Positions 33,737 to 44,764 of a stretch of DNA of 64,000 nt are shown here, piece after piece. Source of the DNA: Dichetophora obliterata (lineage: Eukaryota > Arthropoda > Insecta > Diptera > Sciomyzidae). The translations under genes and the position numbers were made by a program. Location: NCBI GenBank assembly GCA_963920525.1, contig OY986438.1:185254888-185318887 (forward strand), read 5' to 3'. Under the pieces are notes generated by a model. It saw nothing but the letters and a program-made list of their open reading frames with translations, was not told the origin of the DNA and searched no databases. Position 1 is the first letter of the stretch; each line of letters starts with the position of its first letter.

Positions 33737-35021
33737 TTGGGGTTGGAATTAATTTTAAAGGTTTTTTTCGGTTTTTGAGCATTTATTTAGAAACAACGGT
33801 ACAATGTATATTATTCAAAGTATTGTCCATCGTTAGCTACAACATTTTCCCATCTTTCTGGCAGCATATGGATTCCGCGCCGGAAGAACGATTCGTCTTT
33901 TGAGGCAATCCACGAATCGACCCATTTTTTGGTATCCTCGTAAGAAGTGAAGCGCTGCTCAGCCAAGCCATGCGTCATCGATCTGAATAGGTGGTAGTCG
34001 GAAGGGGCTATGTCTGGGCTATAAGGCGGGTGGGGTAGCACATCCCAATTCAGCGCCTCCAACGTTTCCTTGACGGTTCTTGCAACATGTGGCCGTGCGT
34101 TGTCATGTTGAAAAACCACTTTGTCGTGTCTTTTGGCATATTTCGGCCGTTTAACCTTTAATGCTCGGCTCAATTGCATCAATTGTTGTTGGTAGCGTTC
34201 CCCAGTGATGGTTTCGTTAGGTTTTAGCAGCTCATAGTACACGACACCCTTCTGATCCCACCAAATACACAGCATAAGCTTGGCGCCATGAATATTCAGC
34301 TTGGCCCTCGATGTTAATCCATGGCCGGGTGGTCCCCACGATTTTTTTCGCTTAGGATTATCGTAATGGATCCACTTTTCATCGCCAGTGACAATACGAT
34401 GCAAAAAACTCTTCCTTTTATGCCGTTGAAGCAGTTGTTCGCACATGCAAAATCGCCGTTCAACGTCTCTCGGCTTCAACTGGTACGGCACCCAATTTCC
34501 TTGCTTTTGAATCATTCCCATGGCCTTCAAGCGTTTGCCGACCATTGATAAGTCGACTCCCAATGATTCTGACAATTCTTGAAGGGTTTGACACGGGTCT
34601 TCATCGAGCAAAGCCTCCAATTCCTCATCTTCAAACTTTTTCGGCTGGCCCGGACGCTCTTTGTCTTCCGTATCAAAATCACCACTTTTAAACCGACGGA
34701 ACCAGTACTCACAAGTAGAAATCGATGGAGCATAGTCCCCGTAAGCCTCAGTAAGCGTGCGTTGTGCTTCAACCGCTTTTTTCTTCAAATGGAAGCACAA
34801 AAGTAAACCTTCCCGCAAATTGCGTTTTGTTGGAACGAAAGTCGACATGTTCACAGAGAAAAAAATATATGTTGTTTACACTTCAGTGGAATGACACATA
34901 CTGAAAAATTTAGCTTAGACAATGTGCTTTGAAATGAATATAGTCACAGGTGTGCCCGATGCGATCTATTGATAGTTACGCCATCTCTTAGAAAACCTTT
35001 AAAACTAATTCCAACCCCCAA
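33737..35021 (-). mobile_element. Mauritiana-type mariner, copy 2 (1285 bp)
   Basis: Same termini as copy 1, TA at 33735-33736 and 35022-35023. Inverted relative to copy 1. The few differences between the copies indicate recent activity. Confidence 0.95.
33811..34848 (-). CDS. Mariner transposase, copy 2 (intact, 345 aa)
   Basis: 345 residues from ATG at 34848, the same length as the Mos1 transposase, ending LPERWENVVANDGQYFE. Helix-turn-helix halves, the WVPYQL linker and all three catalytic acids (TGDEKW; HDNARPH; APSDYHLF, 34 residues between the last two) are present. No stop or frameshift. The mauritiana subfamily is suggested by FVP near the start, KRKSFLHRIVTGDEKWI and the HGLAEQRF-type block. 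Against copy 1 the proteins are identical apart from RW/IL and the four-residue C-terminus. This is the best candidate for an active transposase in the window. Confidence 0.95.
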   Translation of the reverse strand: MSTFVPTKRNLREGLLLCFHLKKKAVEAQRTLTEAYGDYAPSISTCEYWFRRFKSGDFDTEDKERPGQPKKFEDEELEALLDEDPCQTLQELSESLGVDLSMVGKRLKAMGMIQKQGNWVPYQLKPRDVERRFCMCEQLLQRHKRKSFLHRIVTGDEKWIHYDNPKRKKSWGPPGHGLTSRAKLNIHGAKLMLCIWWDQKGVVYYELLKPNETITGERYQQQLMQLSRALKVKRPKYAKRHDKVVFQHDNARPHVARTVKETLEALNWDVLPHPPYSPDIAPSDYHLFRSMTHGLAEQRFTSYEDTKKWVDSWIASKDESFFRRGIHMLPERWENVVANDGQYFE

Positions 35022-35045
35022 TAAATAAATAAATAAATAAGAAAA

Positions 35046-35325
35046 AGAGTTGATCGAATAGAGAAACTCCTGAAGGATCAAAAACAATAAAATAATCAAG
35101 TAGAATAGGAGTGAAATTATTGCAGTACCACGTGGGTACAGTATCATTCACAACTGATAGCCCTATTTTCGATAAATTATTATTCAGTAAAAATTTACTA
35201 GTTTCATTGGAAATAATATTGATGTTGAAATCTCCACACAACATCATGCAGTCATAATCAAGAATTCTGCTTGTTAAAGCAGAAAACAGAGGAGCAACAG
35301 ATTTTAACAGAACAAATTTCATAAC
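35046..35325 (-). pseudogene. Non-LTR endonuclease fragment
   Basis: Minus-strand frame with LCGDFNINIISN, FLLNNNLSKIGLSVV, PTWY and LLDYFIVFDPSGVSLF: the GDFN motif and following region of an APE-type endonuclease from a Jockey-like LINE. It is cut off next to the (aaat)n run where mariner copy 2 inserted. It may be part of the same family as LINE F, which lacks this domain. Confidence 0.65.
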
Positions 35326-35891
35326 ATAAAATTTATTTGAAAATAAACGTAAGAATTGACTTCAAAGATTTTACATTAAAATAATTTTTTATTTAACATG
35401 TTTTTCAAGACCAAAATGTTTACACATTCTATAATTATCATAAGCATATGAAGTAAGAATTGTCTGTTATACTGTGATTGCACTTATAATTTGTAAAGAT
35501 TTATTCATAAATTAATTGATTGATGAATTGACTTAAGCTTTAATATGTGATGAACTGTTGCATTTGCTTTTTGTTTTTTGTCTTCTTGCTTATGACATTA
35601 GTGTCGTCTTTGTTATGGGATTATATTGTTGATCAATTCCTCTCATATGAAACTGAATAAAATATTAAAAAAGATCATATGATTAAGAAATTAAGACTTT
35701 ATGCTAACAAAATTTTATTAAATTAAACTGCAATAACTTGCTCAATAACTCGTCATTTGTTAAAAAACAAAACAATAGACTTAGGAAACAAACTCGAGTT
35801 CTTCATTTATAGTAATAAAATAAATATAAAATTTAATAGCAGCTTGGTAGTCTAAAGAAATATTAAATATCTCCCTTCTCTACTATTTCAG
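35326..35891. other. Upstream region of the secreted-protein gene
   Basis: AT-rich, no repeat borders. It ends in a pyrimidine-rich tract and tttcag directly before the ATG at 35892, a good splice acceptor, so a 5' non-coding exon probably lies upstream. The exon and promoter could not be placed. Confidence 0.45.
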
Positions 35892-36957
35892 ATGTTACAT
35901 CAATTCTTTATCTACTCCCTCCTGGCCCACACCTTGTGGGCCATGCCAGCCGAAGTGGTACAGCAGACACATCCTGTTGGCGATATTGCCTCGCACATTG
36001 TTATTGTAACGCCACAGGCACAGGTTCACTTGGAACCAACACTCAAATATGATGCACCACCAGCATTTATACAGCATCTCACTCCACTGGCTCGCTTTGC
36101 TTCACCTCACGAAGAGACCATCGTCTACTATCCAGCCACGAGTGCTGCTGCAGCTGCTGGTCCACTTGTTGCACTTGAAGGAGCAGCTATAACACACACT
36201 AACGCTGCCCCAGGCCAGACCAAACAATACGAGGAGGTACTAGAGCAAATTCAGTCGGCATTGCAGAGTGGAGCCGCCATGACGGGTCAACAGCTGAGTG
36301 AAGCAGCAGCTGCTGCAGCTTCAGCTGGCTCCAGTCTATTTCCAGGCTTATTTCCAGCCAATGAAAATAAAGATCCAAAGCCACCACAACTTGCAGCCAG
36401 GCATGAACTGACGCCGGCTTCCACTCAACCTTTGATCACCGATGGACGCAGTTTTTATGCCATGACACCAGCTGGCCATTTGCCGCACATTATTGACTTT
36501 GTGCATGCCCCATTAGCAGGGCACGTGCTGGTTGGCCCAGTACAAGCTATACGCGCTCGAAGCATCAATACTCCAGAAAAGCCAATAGTAGCGTTGCCCA
36601 TACCAGAAGCTCCAAAACCAGTAGCTTTGCCACTGAACAACAACAAGAAGAAGACTGAACTCAAAGAGAATAAGGATATAAAGAAAATCGATGCCGATAA
36701 GGAGAAGGAAAAACTGAAAGGCAATGAATTTGGACGCTTCCTTGAGGCAAATGCACTCAAAGAGACACAAGGTAGCGAGCAGAAATTCGAGCAGAATATA
36801 AAGAAAGAAGGTAAATAAAAAAAATATTTTTCAAATATCTGTAACTCAACCTTATTCAAAACTCTTAGTTCTTAAAACCGATAAAGAAATCGATGCTGTT
36901 AAGACCAAGGATTCAGAGTTGCCTTTTAAACTTGCAGAAGAGTTTGCACAAACTTAA
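35892..36957 (+). CDS. Secreted Ala/Pro/Lys-rich protein (two coding exons)
   Basis: Coding exons 35892-36810 and 36869-36957, joined across a 58-bp intron (gaag/gtaaat ... ctcttag/ttctt), give 335 residues. The N-terminus MLHQFFIYSLLAHTLWA looks like a signal peptide, with cleavage likely before MPAEV. Residues 80-140 are Ala-rich (AAAAAGPLV, EAAAAAASAGSS). A more conserved-looking block near 170-220 reads GRSFYAMTPAGHLPHIIDFV and GPVQAIRARS. The C-terminal third is highly charged (Lys/Glu-rich) and ends KLAEEFAQT. No enzyme motif is seen. A cuticle or other extracellular-matrix role is possible but not shown; I do not recognise the family. It is one of only three loci here that look like host genes with intact frames and introns. 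Confidence 0.8.
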
Positions 36958-37324
36958 ACCAAGGCTGCCGTTGAAGCTGTCGCCGGAATCAAAGATTGCT
37001 TAAGGCTAATTGCGCTAACTTCCACGGCACAGACACACACAAGCACACAAACAGTTTTAAACAAACAAACCAACACATGCTAAGGGATCTCTTTGGTATC
37101 TGAAAACACCACACCTACTACACAACTGCGTACACAGAAAAAAAATCTGCTACACTAACAATTTTCACAAACATTTTCATATTAACAAAAACTGCACGCA
37201 AAAAATATAATTAAAAAAAATACACAAAACACTTATATACCAACAACAAACAAACACATTCATCATCATTGTCATCATCATTTATCATCACCATAAAAAA
37301 AAAAACAAGAAAAAAGAACAGAAC

Positions 37325-37348
37325 AATAAAAAAAAGAACATTAATAAA
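37325..37348 (+). terminator. Poly(A) signals of the secreted-protein gene
   Basis: Two AATAAA hexamers (37325-37330 and 37343-37348) lie about 370-390 bp after the stop codon, ahead of the pogo-like element. They are candidates for 3'-end processing. Confidence 0.45.
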
Positions 37349-37551
37349 AAGTGAATGTAAAATGTAAGCAAAGTGCATTACTACTGCAAAAAAAATCGAG
37401 ATTTACTGCATCTTTATGAATAACGAAACAAAGGCTGAACGTCGTAAAAGAAACGAGTAATAATACAGTGAAACTTCCCTAACTCGAAGTGTCAAGTGAC
37501 CAGAATTTAACTTCGAGTTACGGAAAATTTGAGTTGTAGAATAATATAATA

Positions 37552-37709
37552 GGGCAGTTCACGATCTTGTTGCATCATTGCAAATGCAAAATAAACAGCT
37601 TTTACAAAAACAAAAAGCATCTGTTGCAAAAGCTTTTCAATGCTTTTTTTTATTTGTAAAAGCTATTTATTTTGCATTTGCAACGATGCAACAAGATTGT
37701 GAACTGCCC
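37552..37709. mobile_element. 158-bp palindromic MITE
   Basis: Nearly perfect palindrome bounded by GGGCAGTTCAC and GTGAACTGCCC, with TA on both sides (37550-37551, 37710-37711). Nested in the pogo-like element. Confidence 0.75.
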
Positions 37710-38115
37710 TATTATGTAAATAATTAAATTTTTGTCTGCGAAGTGTTTTCTTTCGATTGTTGGCAGTGGAATTTTTTCAACTACATGGTCATTAGATTTA
37801 TCACTTTCATATAGTCGTTAAGTAAGTAAGCATATTCTTGAATTCTGTAAAATGAGCCACACTTACCTTCTAAATTCAAAAAAAAATCTCTTTACTTACA
37901 CAAAACATATTCCAACAAAAAAAAAACACAGCACTAGATACAATAACTTTTATATTTTTCGACGCAAGCTAACAAATATGTCATGCAAATTTTTTTCATG
38001 CTGTTGCAGCGCGATGCTCCGACGAGTCAATTCTTCGAATTACAACACACACAGAAATATTGAAGTTGTTGTAAGTGAAAGAAATTTGAGTTATGGAGAT
38101 GAATATGCATGAAAG

Positions 38116-39367
38116 CAGTGCACGGACGTGAAAAAATTTTTAGTGGTAGATTGGACTCAAAAAGTGTGGTAGATTGAAATAAAATGTGGCAGATTTGATA
38201 TTTCATATAAAAACTATGTATGTCTTTTATTGAAAAAAAAACTTATACATAATACAGTTACAATAACAAAAATAGTACATGTATATAGTATATAAAAGAG
38301 AGTGGCGTTAGTTACTACGCTTATAACTAAAGAACGGCTGGACCGATTTCGATGATTCATATCAATTCGAACTGGTTCGAATTTCGATTCCTGAAAAATC
38401 GCATACATTTTGTATGGAGCTACTTTACGACGCATTTTGGATGATCGATGACGTTGTTTTTTTGTAGCAATTGTTTCACACACTAAAAACGAACATATTT
38501 TTAAATGCTGGTTCCGTCAGAATTTTTCAAGTTTTAACAAATTTTTAAGTATTCGACCACAATTTACACAAGCACGATTATATTTGATGGGCATTTGGAA
38601 ACGGGGGCGTGGCAGCAAGTGCCTGGTTTCAGCTAGTTCAATATAAAAAAAACAAAAATAGATTCAAAACGAACAAACTTTCAGTCAACAAAACAAAAAA
38701 CAAATTAACTTGAAAAAATCTATATTAAGGGTAGGAGCCTTATTTTATTTTAAATATGTGTTCTTACCACCTTAATGCCTAATTTATTCACAGTCTTGTA
38801 ACTCACGGTTAACTCACAACTCGCCGGAAATGGAGGTTTGATTTTCCAGCAAGTTACGGGACGGTAACTTTTATTAAATCGGTATGCTACTTTGGACTAC
38901 AGATATTTGATTTCTTCGCTGCGTTCCGTAATGTTTGGAGTAAAAAATTTATTTTTACATATGCTACTATTAATTTTAATTGGAATTTGTGTTGTTTTCC
39001 GTGTTTTTGATAAGATTTGATTGAATTCATATTTTAAAATAATAAGAAAACCAGATATGTGGAAGTTGTTTTTTAATAAATTATATTTCAGATCACTATG
39101 GCACTCGACTACATTCAATTCCGTCCATTACAATCAGTGCTTAAGCTTCCTGTATAACAAGCCAATGTTTAAATCTAGTGATATTCACAATTAAGCCTTC
39201 TAGTGATGTGTTTAGTAAAAGTATTTCATAGAGAACAAATTCATCAAAACATTTATGACGGTAGAAATAGTGGTAGATTTTAAGTCTTCGGTGGTAAAAG
39301 TGGTAGATACTAAAATTTTGAAAAAACGTGGTAGATCTACCACAATAGTGGTAAAGTCCGTGCTCTG
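38116..39367. mobile_element. Non-autonomous hAT element, 8-bp duplication
   Basis: Termini CAGTGCACGGAC and, inward from the right, CAGAGCACGGAC; CATGAAAG is duplicated at 38108-38115 and 39368-39375. Subterminal gtggtaga words are repeated on both sides. No transposase is encoded. Frames at 38214-38483 and 38897-39118 have no motif. Confidence 0.8.
38285..38636 (+). mobile_element. Helitron-like fragment inside the hAT element
   Basis: It starts with a tatataaaagagagtggcg block, followed by aacggctggaccgatttcga, a word familiar to me from insect Helitrons, and ends ...CTAG before T (38633-38637), as Helitrons do. The terminal hairpin and an empty site were not confirmed. Confidence 0.4.
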
Positions 39368-39556
39368 CATGAAAGTCTTCCTAATACAAATGAGATTTCA
39401 GTTCGAGTTGACGAAAAATTCGAGTTAGGTAAATTCGACTTAAAGATATCAAAATATAAGGAAAATATATAAGGAGCAGACAAAAATCACAAATACTACT
39501 TCGAGTTATGGAGAATTTCGAGTTACGGAAGTTCGAGTTAGATAAGTTTCACTGTA

Positions 39557-39990
39557 TTTTTTGATATGGAAAATGTGTTGCTTACCGTGTTTCGCATCAC
39601 GTTCAGACTTCGTTTCGTTATACATAAATATGCAGGTGAATTCTTTAGGAAAGTTTTTAAGGTCTTACAACCAATTCAGACCCCCGCACACAATCGAGTT
39701 AATAGCATTTCATTAATCTGGCGGAAAAAGTTTCTCTAGCGACAAAATGTGGCGATGTTTAAAATTGCCCTGAGGGTTCTATGGCGAATCATAAAACATT
39801 CCTTACGCCCATTCTAATTAGAGAGGGAAAACCCTTCATGGTTTCTTAAATATAATTGTACAAACATGTTAATGACCTAAAGTTGCTAAATGGAAATAAA
39901 AAAAAATAAAAAATGCCACGCCTATAAAACTAAACCACTTTTTATTCATAATAATGCAATCCATGTTTTTTGACAAAACTGAAAGAAAAT
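39557..39990. other. Intergenic stretch, nothing assigned
   Basis: No gene or repeat border could be supported. It lies between the pogo-like element and the hAT pseudogene. Confidence 0.4.
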
Positions 39991-40009
39991 CATTAAAGGA
40001 ACAGAAATT

Positions 40010-41680
40010 TCCTACCTAAGCCTTTCTGAATGCCCTAATAATAGTATCGCAATTTAGCTATAGTACTTTATCTCTTTGAATAGATAAAACTGCCAAAGTC
40101 GAAGGTCTTTCCTGACCCATTGCACTTCTTAAATAATTTTTAATAAGTTTAAATTTTGAAAAACTCCATTCAATGGATACTGTACTTGTCGGTATTTTTA
40201 GCAAAGTTCGAATGAATATGTTAAACTTTTTAGGTTATTTTCTGTTATGTATTGGAGCTGTTATTTCTACCCAATAAGCCAAACAAGCTTGGAATAAGCT
40301 TATAGTAAGCTTACAAGCGTAAGCATCGCGCTTGGAAAAAGCTTGTAAAAACTGTTGTGAAATGCTTTCAAGTAATTGTAGAATAAGCAAAAAGGAACCC
40401 TTGGAAAAATATTCCTTACTGTAATATTATTCCAAGCGTTTACTATTCAATTGGATATAAGTGTTGTTAATAAGCTTTCTACAATACTTACTTTGCAATT
40501 GGAAAAAATTGTTTTAAAAGTATTATTGAAAATAATTATTAAATAATTGGAAGTAAGTGTTATTGTAAGTTATTTACAACTGTTTATAAAAAATTGGAAA
40601 AAAGTGTTATAAAAATATTATTAAAACATTTATTAAATAATGGGAAGTAAGTATTTTTGCAAGCTTTTAACACAGGTTTTTCAGAAATTTAAGTAATCCA
40701 ATTTGCTCGCCGTTAGCATAGCAGCTAAAATTAATCTTCTTTGTAAAATGAATCAATATGAAAGACCTCACATCCGAATCTATAGAAACTTTATGTTTAG
40801 TACACAATAGGTAAAAACATTGCCAATCAAAAGAAATTTAATACAAATATAAACTATTTGGACCATTAAATATATATTTTTTTAAGCACATTGATGTAAC
40901 TAACAAAATAAAAAGTATTTATTTAACCATAAAAATATTATAAAAGACTGACAATCATCATTACACGAGTTCTAATTATCACTGAACTCAAGCCACTAAC
41001 ATCAAAATTGTTAGTGATGGGACTTCATTTTTTATTGCAATTGCAATTTTCAATGATTGGGAATTCCCTTAAAATGTGAAAGTTGTGAAACTATTACATC
41101 TGAGAGCATTTTCCAATCATGCTTTGAAATCGCTTGTTAATTAAACTACCAGTAAGCTAACTTCAAGCACTGTTTTAAAAAGCTTACTGTTTTCCCGTTT
41201 CGATACAATTTTACAACACAACTAGTAAATTTATAACGTAGAAAAGTATTTTCAAAGCATGTTTGGAAAAGGCTTTCATTATTCCATTGTAGGTAAGCTT
41301 ACTCCAAACACTATTACACAATGGTTGATTGGGTAATCTTTAATAACGTTGGATAAATTTGGGAGCATTATAATTAACTTCTTATTCACTTCGTACGGTT
41401 GGAAGTCGCTGCTCTTAGATTATTTTTTTTAAATTAGCAATAATCAAAATTTTTAATATGTTGGTTGAAAGAAGTAAATTGTGAATCCATTGCTTGCAGT
41501 GAAATTAGCAATAATGAAAATTTTCAAAATATTGCTTGAAAGAAGTAAATCGTGAATCCATATTGCTTATCATAGAATCAGTCATGGTGTTGAAAAAGTT
41601 TGTTTCGTCTTGGCTTTTGGGAGACAGTACAGGCTGATCGCTGCCTTCATAGTCAAACATTATTTTTTTATACCCTTTTA
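40010..41680 (-). pseudogene. hAT transposase remnant split by a MITE
   Basis: At 40240-40010 (minus) the sequence reads IPTSTVSIEWSFSKFKLIKN, then LRSAMGQERPSTLAVLSI and, after one stop, IIRAFRKA. This is the C-terminal hAT dimerisation region, in which relatives have ERSFSKLKLIKxxLRSxMxQERL. Upstream of the MITE (40270-41333), 41620-41530 reads FFNTMTDSMISNMDSRFTSF, matching the region before it. A segment near 41464-41575 is tandemly duplicated. Stops show it is dead. Confidence 0.65.
40270..41333. mobile_element. CCCAAY-type MITE, copy 1, TA duplication
   Basis: Termini CCCAATAAGCCA and CCCAATCAACCA (inward), flanked by TA (40268-40269, 41334-41335). Subterminal regions contain many aagctt words spaced irregularly. 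No coding capacity. It splits the hAT pseudogene. Confidence 0.65.
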
Positions 41681-41821
41681 GTTTTTAGCCCTTAATATAT
41701 TAATAAGCATCAGACAAGCACTTTTCGAATCCAGTTTGTCGACGTTTTTTCATTCAATCCCAAAAATGTACGCTAATGTTCAAAAGCAATTCTTAAATGG
41801 ACATATAAAAAAATATAAATG

Positions 41822-42066
41822 GACCATTTCAGGCCTAGAAAGAATTTTGACCGAGCTTCTCTAGGCCAACTGTGTTGCGCGTGTTATTAAATATTTTATT
41901 ATTTTTTATAATATTTTTAAATATTTTTATAATTTATAAATATTTTTTATAATTTATAAATATTAATACAATAGAAAAATTCTGTTTGAGCTGGAAATTG
42001 AGCTAGAGCTACCGCGGTTTCTTAACTTACGGTCCACGCACTCTACCTAAGAGGCTGCGTCCACTT
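41822..42066 (-). mobile_element. tRNA-derived SINE, second copy
   Basis: Minus-strand copy of the SINE at 7691: head with gtagagtgcgtgg and accgcggtagc, and tail blocks gcgtgttattaaat and agcttct near 41830-41885. An AT-rich expansion of taaatatttttataat units (41886-41965) separates them. Box B is altered (ctcaatttcc). Confidence 0.7.
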
Positions 42067-43219
42067 ATGATATTTGCTCGTATTAATATTCATACCATAT
42101 ATGTAATGGCATGATAAATTCTGAACTGAACATTTCGTTTAAAACGGAATCGCAATCATTGAAAGTCAGATTGCTCAGATTTATTTTTTAAGCTTTCAAT
42201 GCATTTAACCACATCATCGGACTGCAATAAAACGGCCTTCACTGCTTCGATTTCCAACTTGCTTTCACAACCTTGTTTCGATCAAAGCTTTATAGTAAGC
42301 TTTAATTTGCCTTTGATTAGTTCGTTTGCTGTATCCGTAATATAGTAGTTAAATAAATTTTCTGAATAAAACCAAAAAAATCCAGTAGAATCAAACAGCA
42401 GAATCCAGCTACAACAGAAGCAGCAAAATGTAAAAAATGCCCTGGAGCTTATGTTTAATGGCGTTTTCGTTTCTCGAAAAATGTTGCATTTCTTCTGCCC
42501 TCTTTCTGCCACCTTTGAGAATTCCAAATTTTTTCTTCTTTTGAGGTCAAAATTTTCGAGAAAAAACACGATTTAATTACAAGGGTCACTATTTTTTTCT
42601 CAAGAGGTCAGAATTTCCAAAAAAGGTGAAACGAAAATGCCATAATATTCCAGTTTTAGCTCCACTATTTACGTTATCATATTTTCACCATTGTCGTATC
42701 CTTGGCCATGACAATTTTGAGTATTTAAGGCATTTTTTTGAGCACTCCCAGTATTGCATCGTTTAAATATTTTCCAGTCATGTCAGTGACAGCAAGAAAT
42801 CCGATAAAGTTTTCTTCTGTTTGATTGATGTATTATCTACAAAAATTTAACAACGAAAAAAAAATTCATTGATTGGTTTCTTATACAAATTTGATAATAC
42901 GGAGAATTGCTAATTACACTTATCGTTTTATGCCTTTAAAATCGTAGTTTGGATTTTAGGGTAAATTTCATGGCGAAAAAACGAAAAAAAATATTCACCA
43001 AAAAGGACATATGAAAATATGATGTAATATTATTTTTATAATTTTTTTAAGGATACAGTCTTGTAGGCAGAGGCTTTTCAAACATTTCGGTGCATAATTC
43101 GTCCTTTTATGATGTATGGTTTGGGAGTTATAGCCAAAAAACCAAAACAAAGTGGGAAATCACCAAAAATGGCGTATAAAAAATATTCTTGAAAAAAAAT
43201 CTGTTTTTCTAAGAATGCA
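42067..43219. other. Intergenic stretch, nothing assigned
   Basis: Frames at 42282-42569 and 43078-43338 show no domain. No element borders were found. Confidence 0.45.
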
Positions 43220-44658
43220 CCCAACCGGCCATCCAGAAAGCGAACGGCAATTGTACTTGAGCACAAGCTTAATATAAACAAGCTTAATATATAATAATCG
43301 TATTCGAGAAACGCTTGATATTTATAACTGATTTTCAAGTATGCTTAATAAACACTTATAAATCACAATACAATATGAAATATTACTGAAAAAAATATTT
43401 TTTATGCAACAGAATCTTAAGCCATGTTTTTTTGTCAAATAAAAGATATTGCTTCTATTTTGCGAGCAGTGAAAATGCTACATTTGTTAACTATTATATT
43501 ATTTTAATTATTTTGGTTTAAAAATTATCAAAGAATGTTGATTTTATATGATTCAAATACAAATTCTAAATGTTTGATAGTTTAAATCATACTTGATTTT
43601 AAATACAAATCTAGTTTAAAATCGTTTATTGAGCTTAAGGTCAAAGTTAGAACAACTAATTGTTCTAACGAATCTTTCCAAAGAAACAACAACAACAACA
43701 ACAACAACAACAAAAAAGTTTTTTCAATATGAAAAGGAAAAAATCACTAGCTGATTTTATTGCAATTTTGGCCATGCTAAAGGGCTTCATCAGAAATCTT
43801 TGTGATACCCGTGCAAGCGCACACTAACGCACTGCACCACAGAGGCGATGAGAGTTGAAGTGTCAATTTAGAATTTGTATTTAAATCATATAAAATCAAC
43901 ATAATGAATAACAAGGTCATTAAGGAAAAACTTTAATTATCAAAGAATTTTAACATTTCTTAGATGGGGCTCTATCACTAGGAATAGGCAAAGATCAATT
44001 TATCAAAGATGCGAGGAATTTTTTCTAATTTGGCGAAACAGGGTTCAACTAGGCGCAAATAAAAAAAAAATAAAATAACTTTAAGTTAAAACATGTTAAA
44101 TAAAATTTCATAAATTAAATTAATGAATAATAATAAATTAATATAAACTTAAAAAATTAATTAAAGAAAAACCTATACAGCTGAGGCCAGAGCTTTAAGA
44201 ACGCTGTGCTCTTCAGCAATGTTAATGATATTTCTCTCAACGAATGTAAGGTAACTGATATTTTTCATCATTGCTAAGCAAACTTAATAAATATAGTAAA
44301 TTTTTATGTTTCAATGCTCAAAAGTGTAGCGTTCTTAAATTTCAGTCTATAGTTATACAATAGAATAGTTTTCAAGCTTATTCTACAATTGCCAGAAAAA
44401 GCTTATAAAACTATTGAGAATAATAAGCTTTTCTTAACATGTGTTAATATAATATTATTTTTGTAAGCTTATTCTACAATTGCAAGAAAAAGCTTATAAA
44501 AATCATGCCTGAGTAATATTATCACGAGGGTTCCGTTTTAATTTTTCTACAATTGCTGTGATAGCCTTTTTTAATGGTTTCTCAAGCTTTTTTCAAGCTT
44601 AAGGCTTATGTTGTTAAGCTTGTTGTAATATTATTCTAAAGCATTTTGGCCTGTTGGG
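43220..44658. mobile_element. CCCAAY-type element, copy 2
   Basis: Starts CCCAACCGGCCA and ends with the complement of CCCAACAGGCCA; CA lies on both sides (43218-43219, 44659-44660). As in copy 1, aagctt words fill the subterminal regions (43265-43340, 44370-44630). A SINE-like insert lies inside (43690-43862). Confidence 0.55.
43690..43862 (-). mobile_element. SINE-like insertion with (gtt)n tail
   Basis: Minus strand: head tcgcctctgtggtgcagtgc with gttagtgtgcgcttgcacgg, tRNA-like in its A-box part, ending in a (ttg)n tail (43687-43715). Inverted matches at 43532-43573 and 43864-43903 suggest it landed in an older palindromic repeat. Confidence 0.5.
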
Positions 44659-44764
44659 CAGTCTTGTGGGTATATGTACTAGTATAACGAACTTTTAATA
44701 AACTGAACTAATACAAATGAATACTGATGTAAATTTTTATAACTTTTGCTATGTGTGTTGCAAT

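Larger units (their letters stand above)
37466..39554. mobile_element. Pogo-like element with nested insertions
   Basis: Termini CAGTGAAACTTCCCTAACTC and, at the right, the complement of CAGTGAAACTTATCTAACTC, flanked by TA (37464-37465, 39555-39556). Subterminal cgagttacgga words are repeated on both sides. Without the nested MITE and hAT it would be about 670 bp, so it is a non-autonomous copy. TIR and TA duplication resemble pogo/Tigger-type elements. Confidence 0.7.

Noticed and set aside
36455..36859. 134-codon antisense frame across the secreted-protein gene
   Set aside because: Overlaps a spliced gene with a signal peptide on the other strand; its Ser/Phe-rich composition is the complement of Lys/Glu codons.
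43687..43715. (caa)n run considered as a regulatory microsatellite
   Set aside because: It is the tail of a SINE-like insertion.
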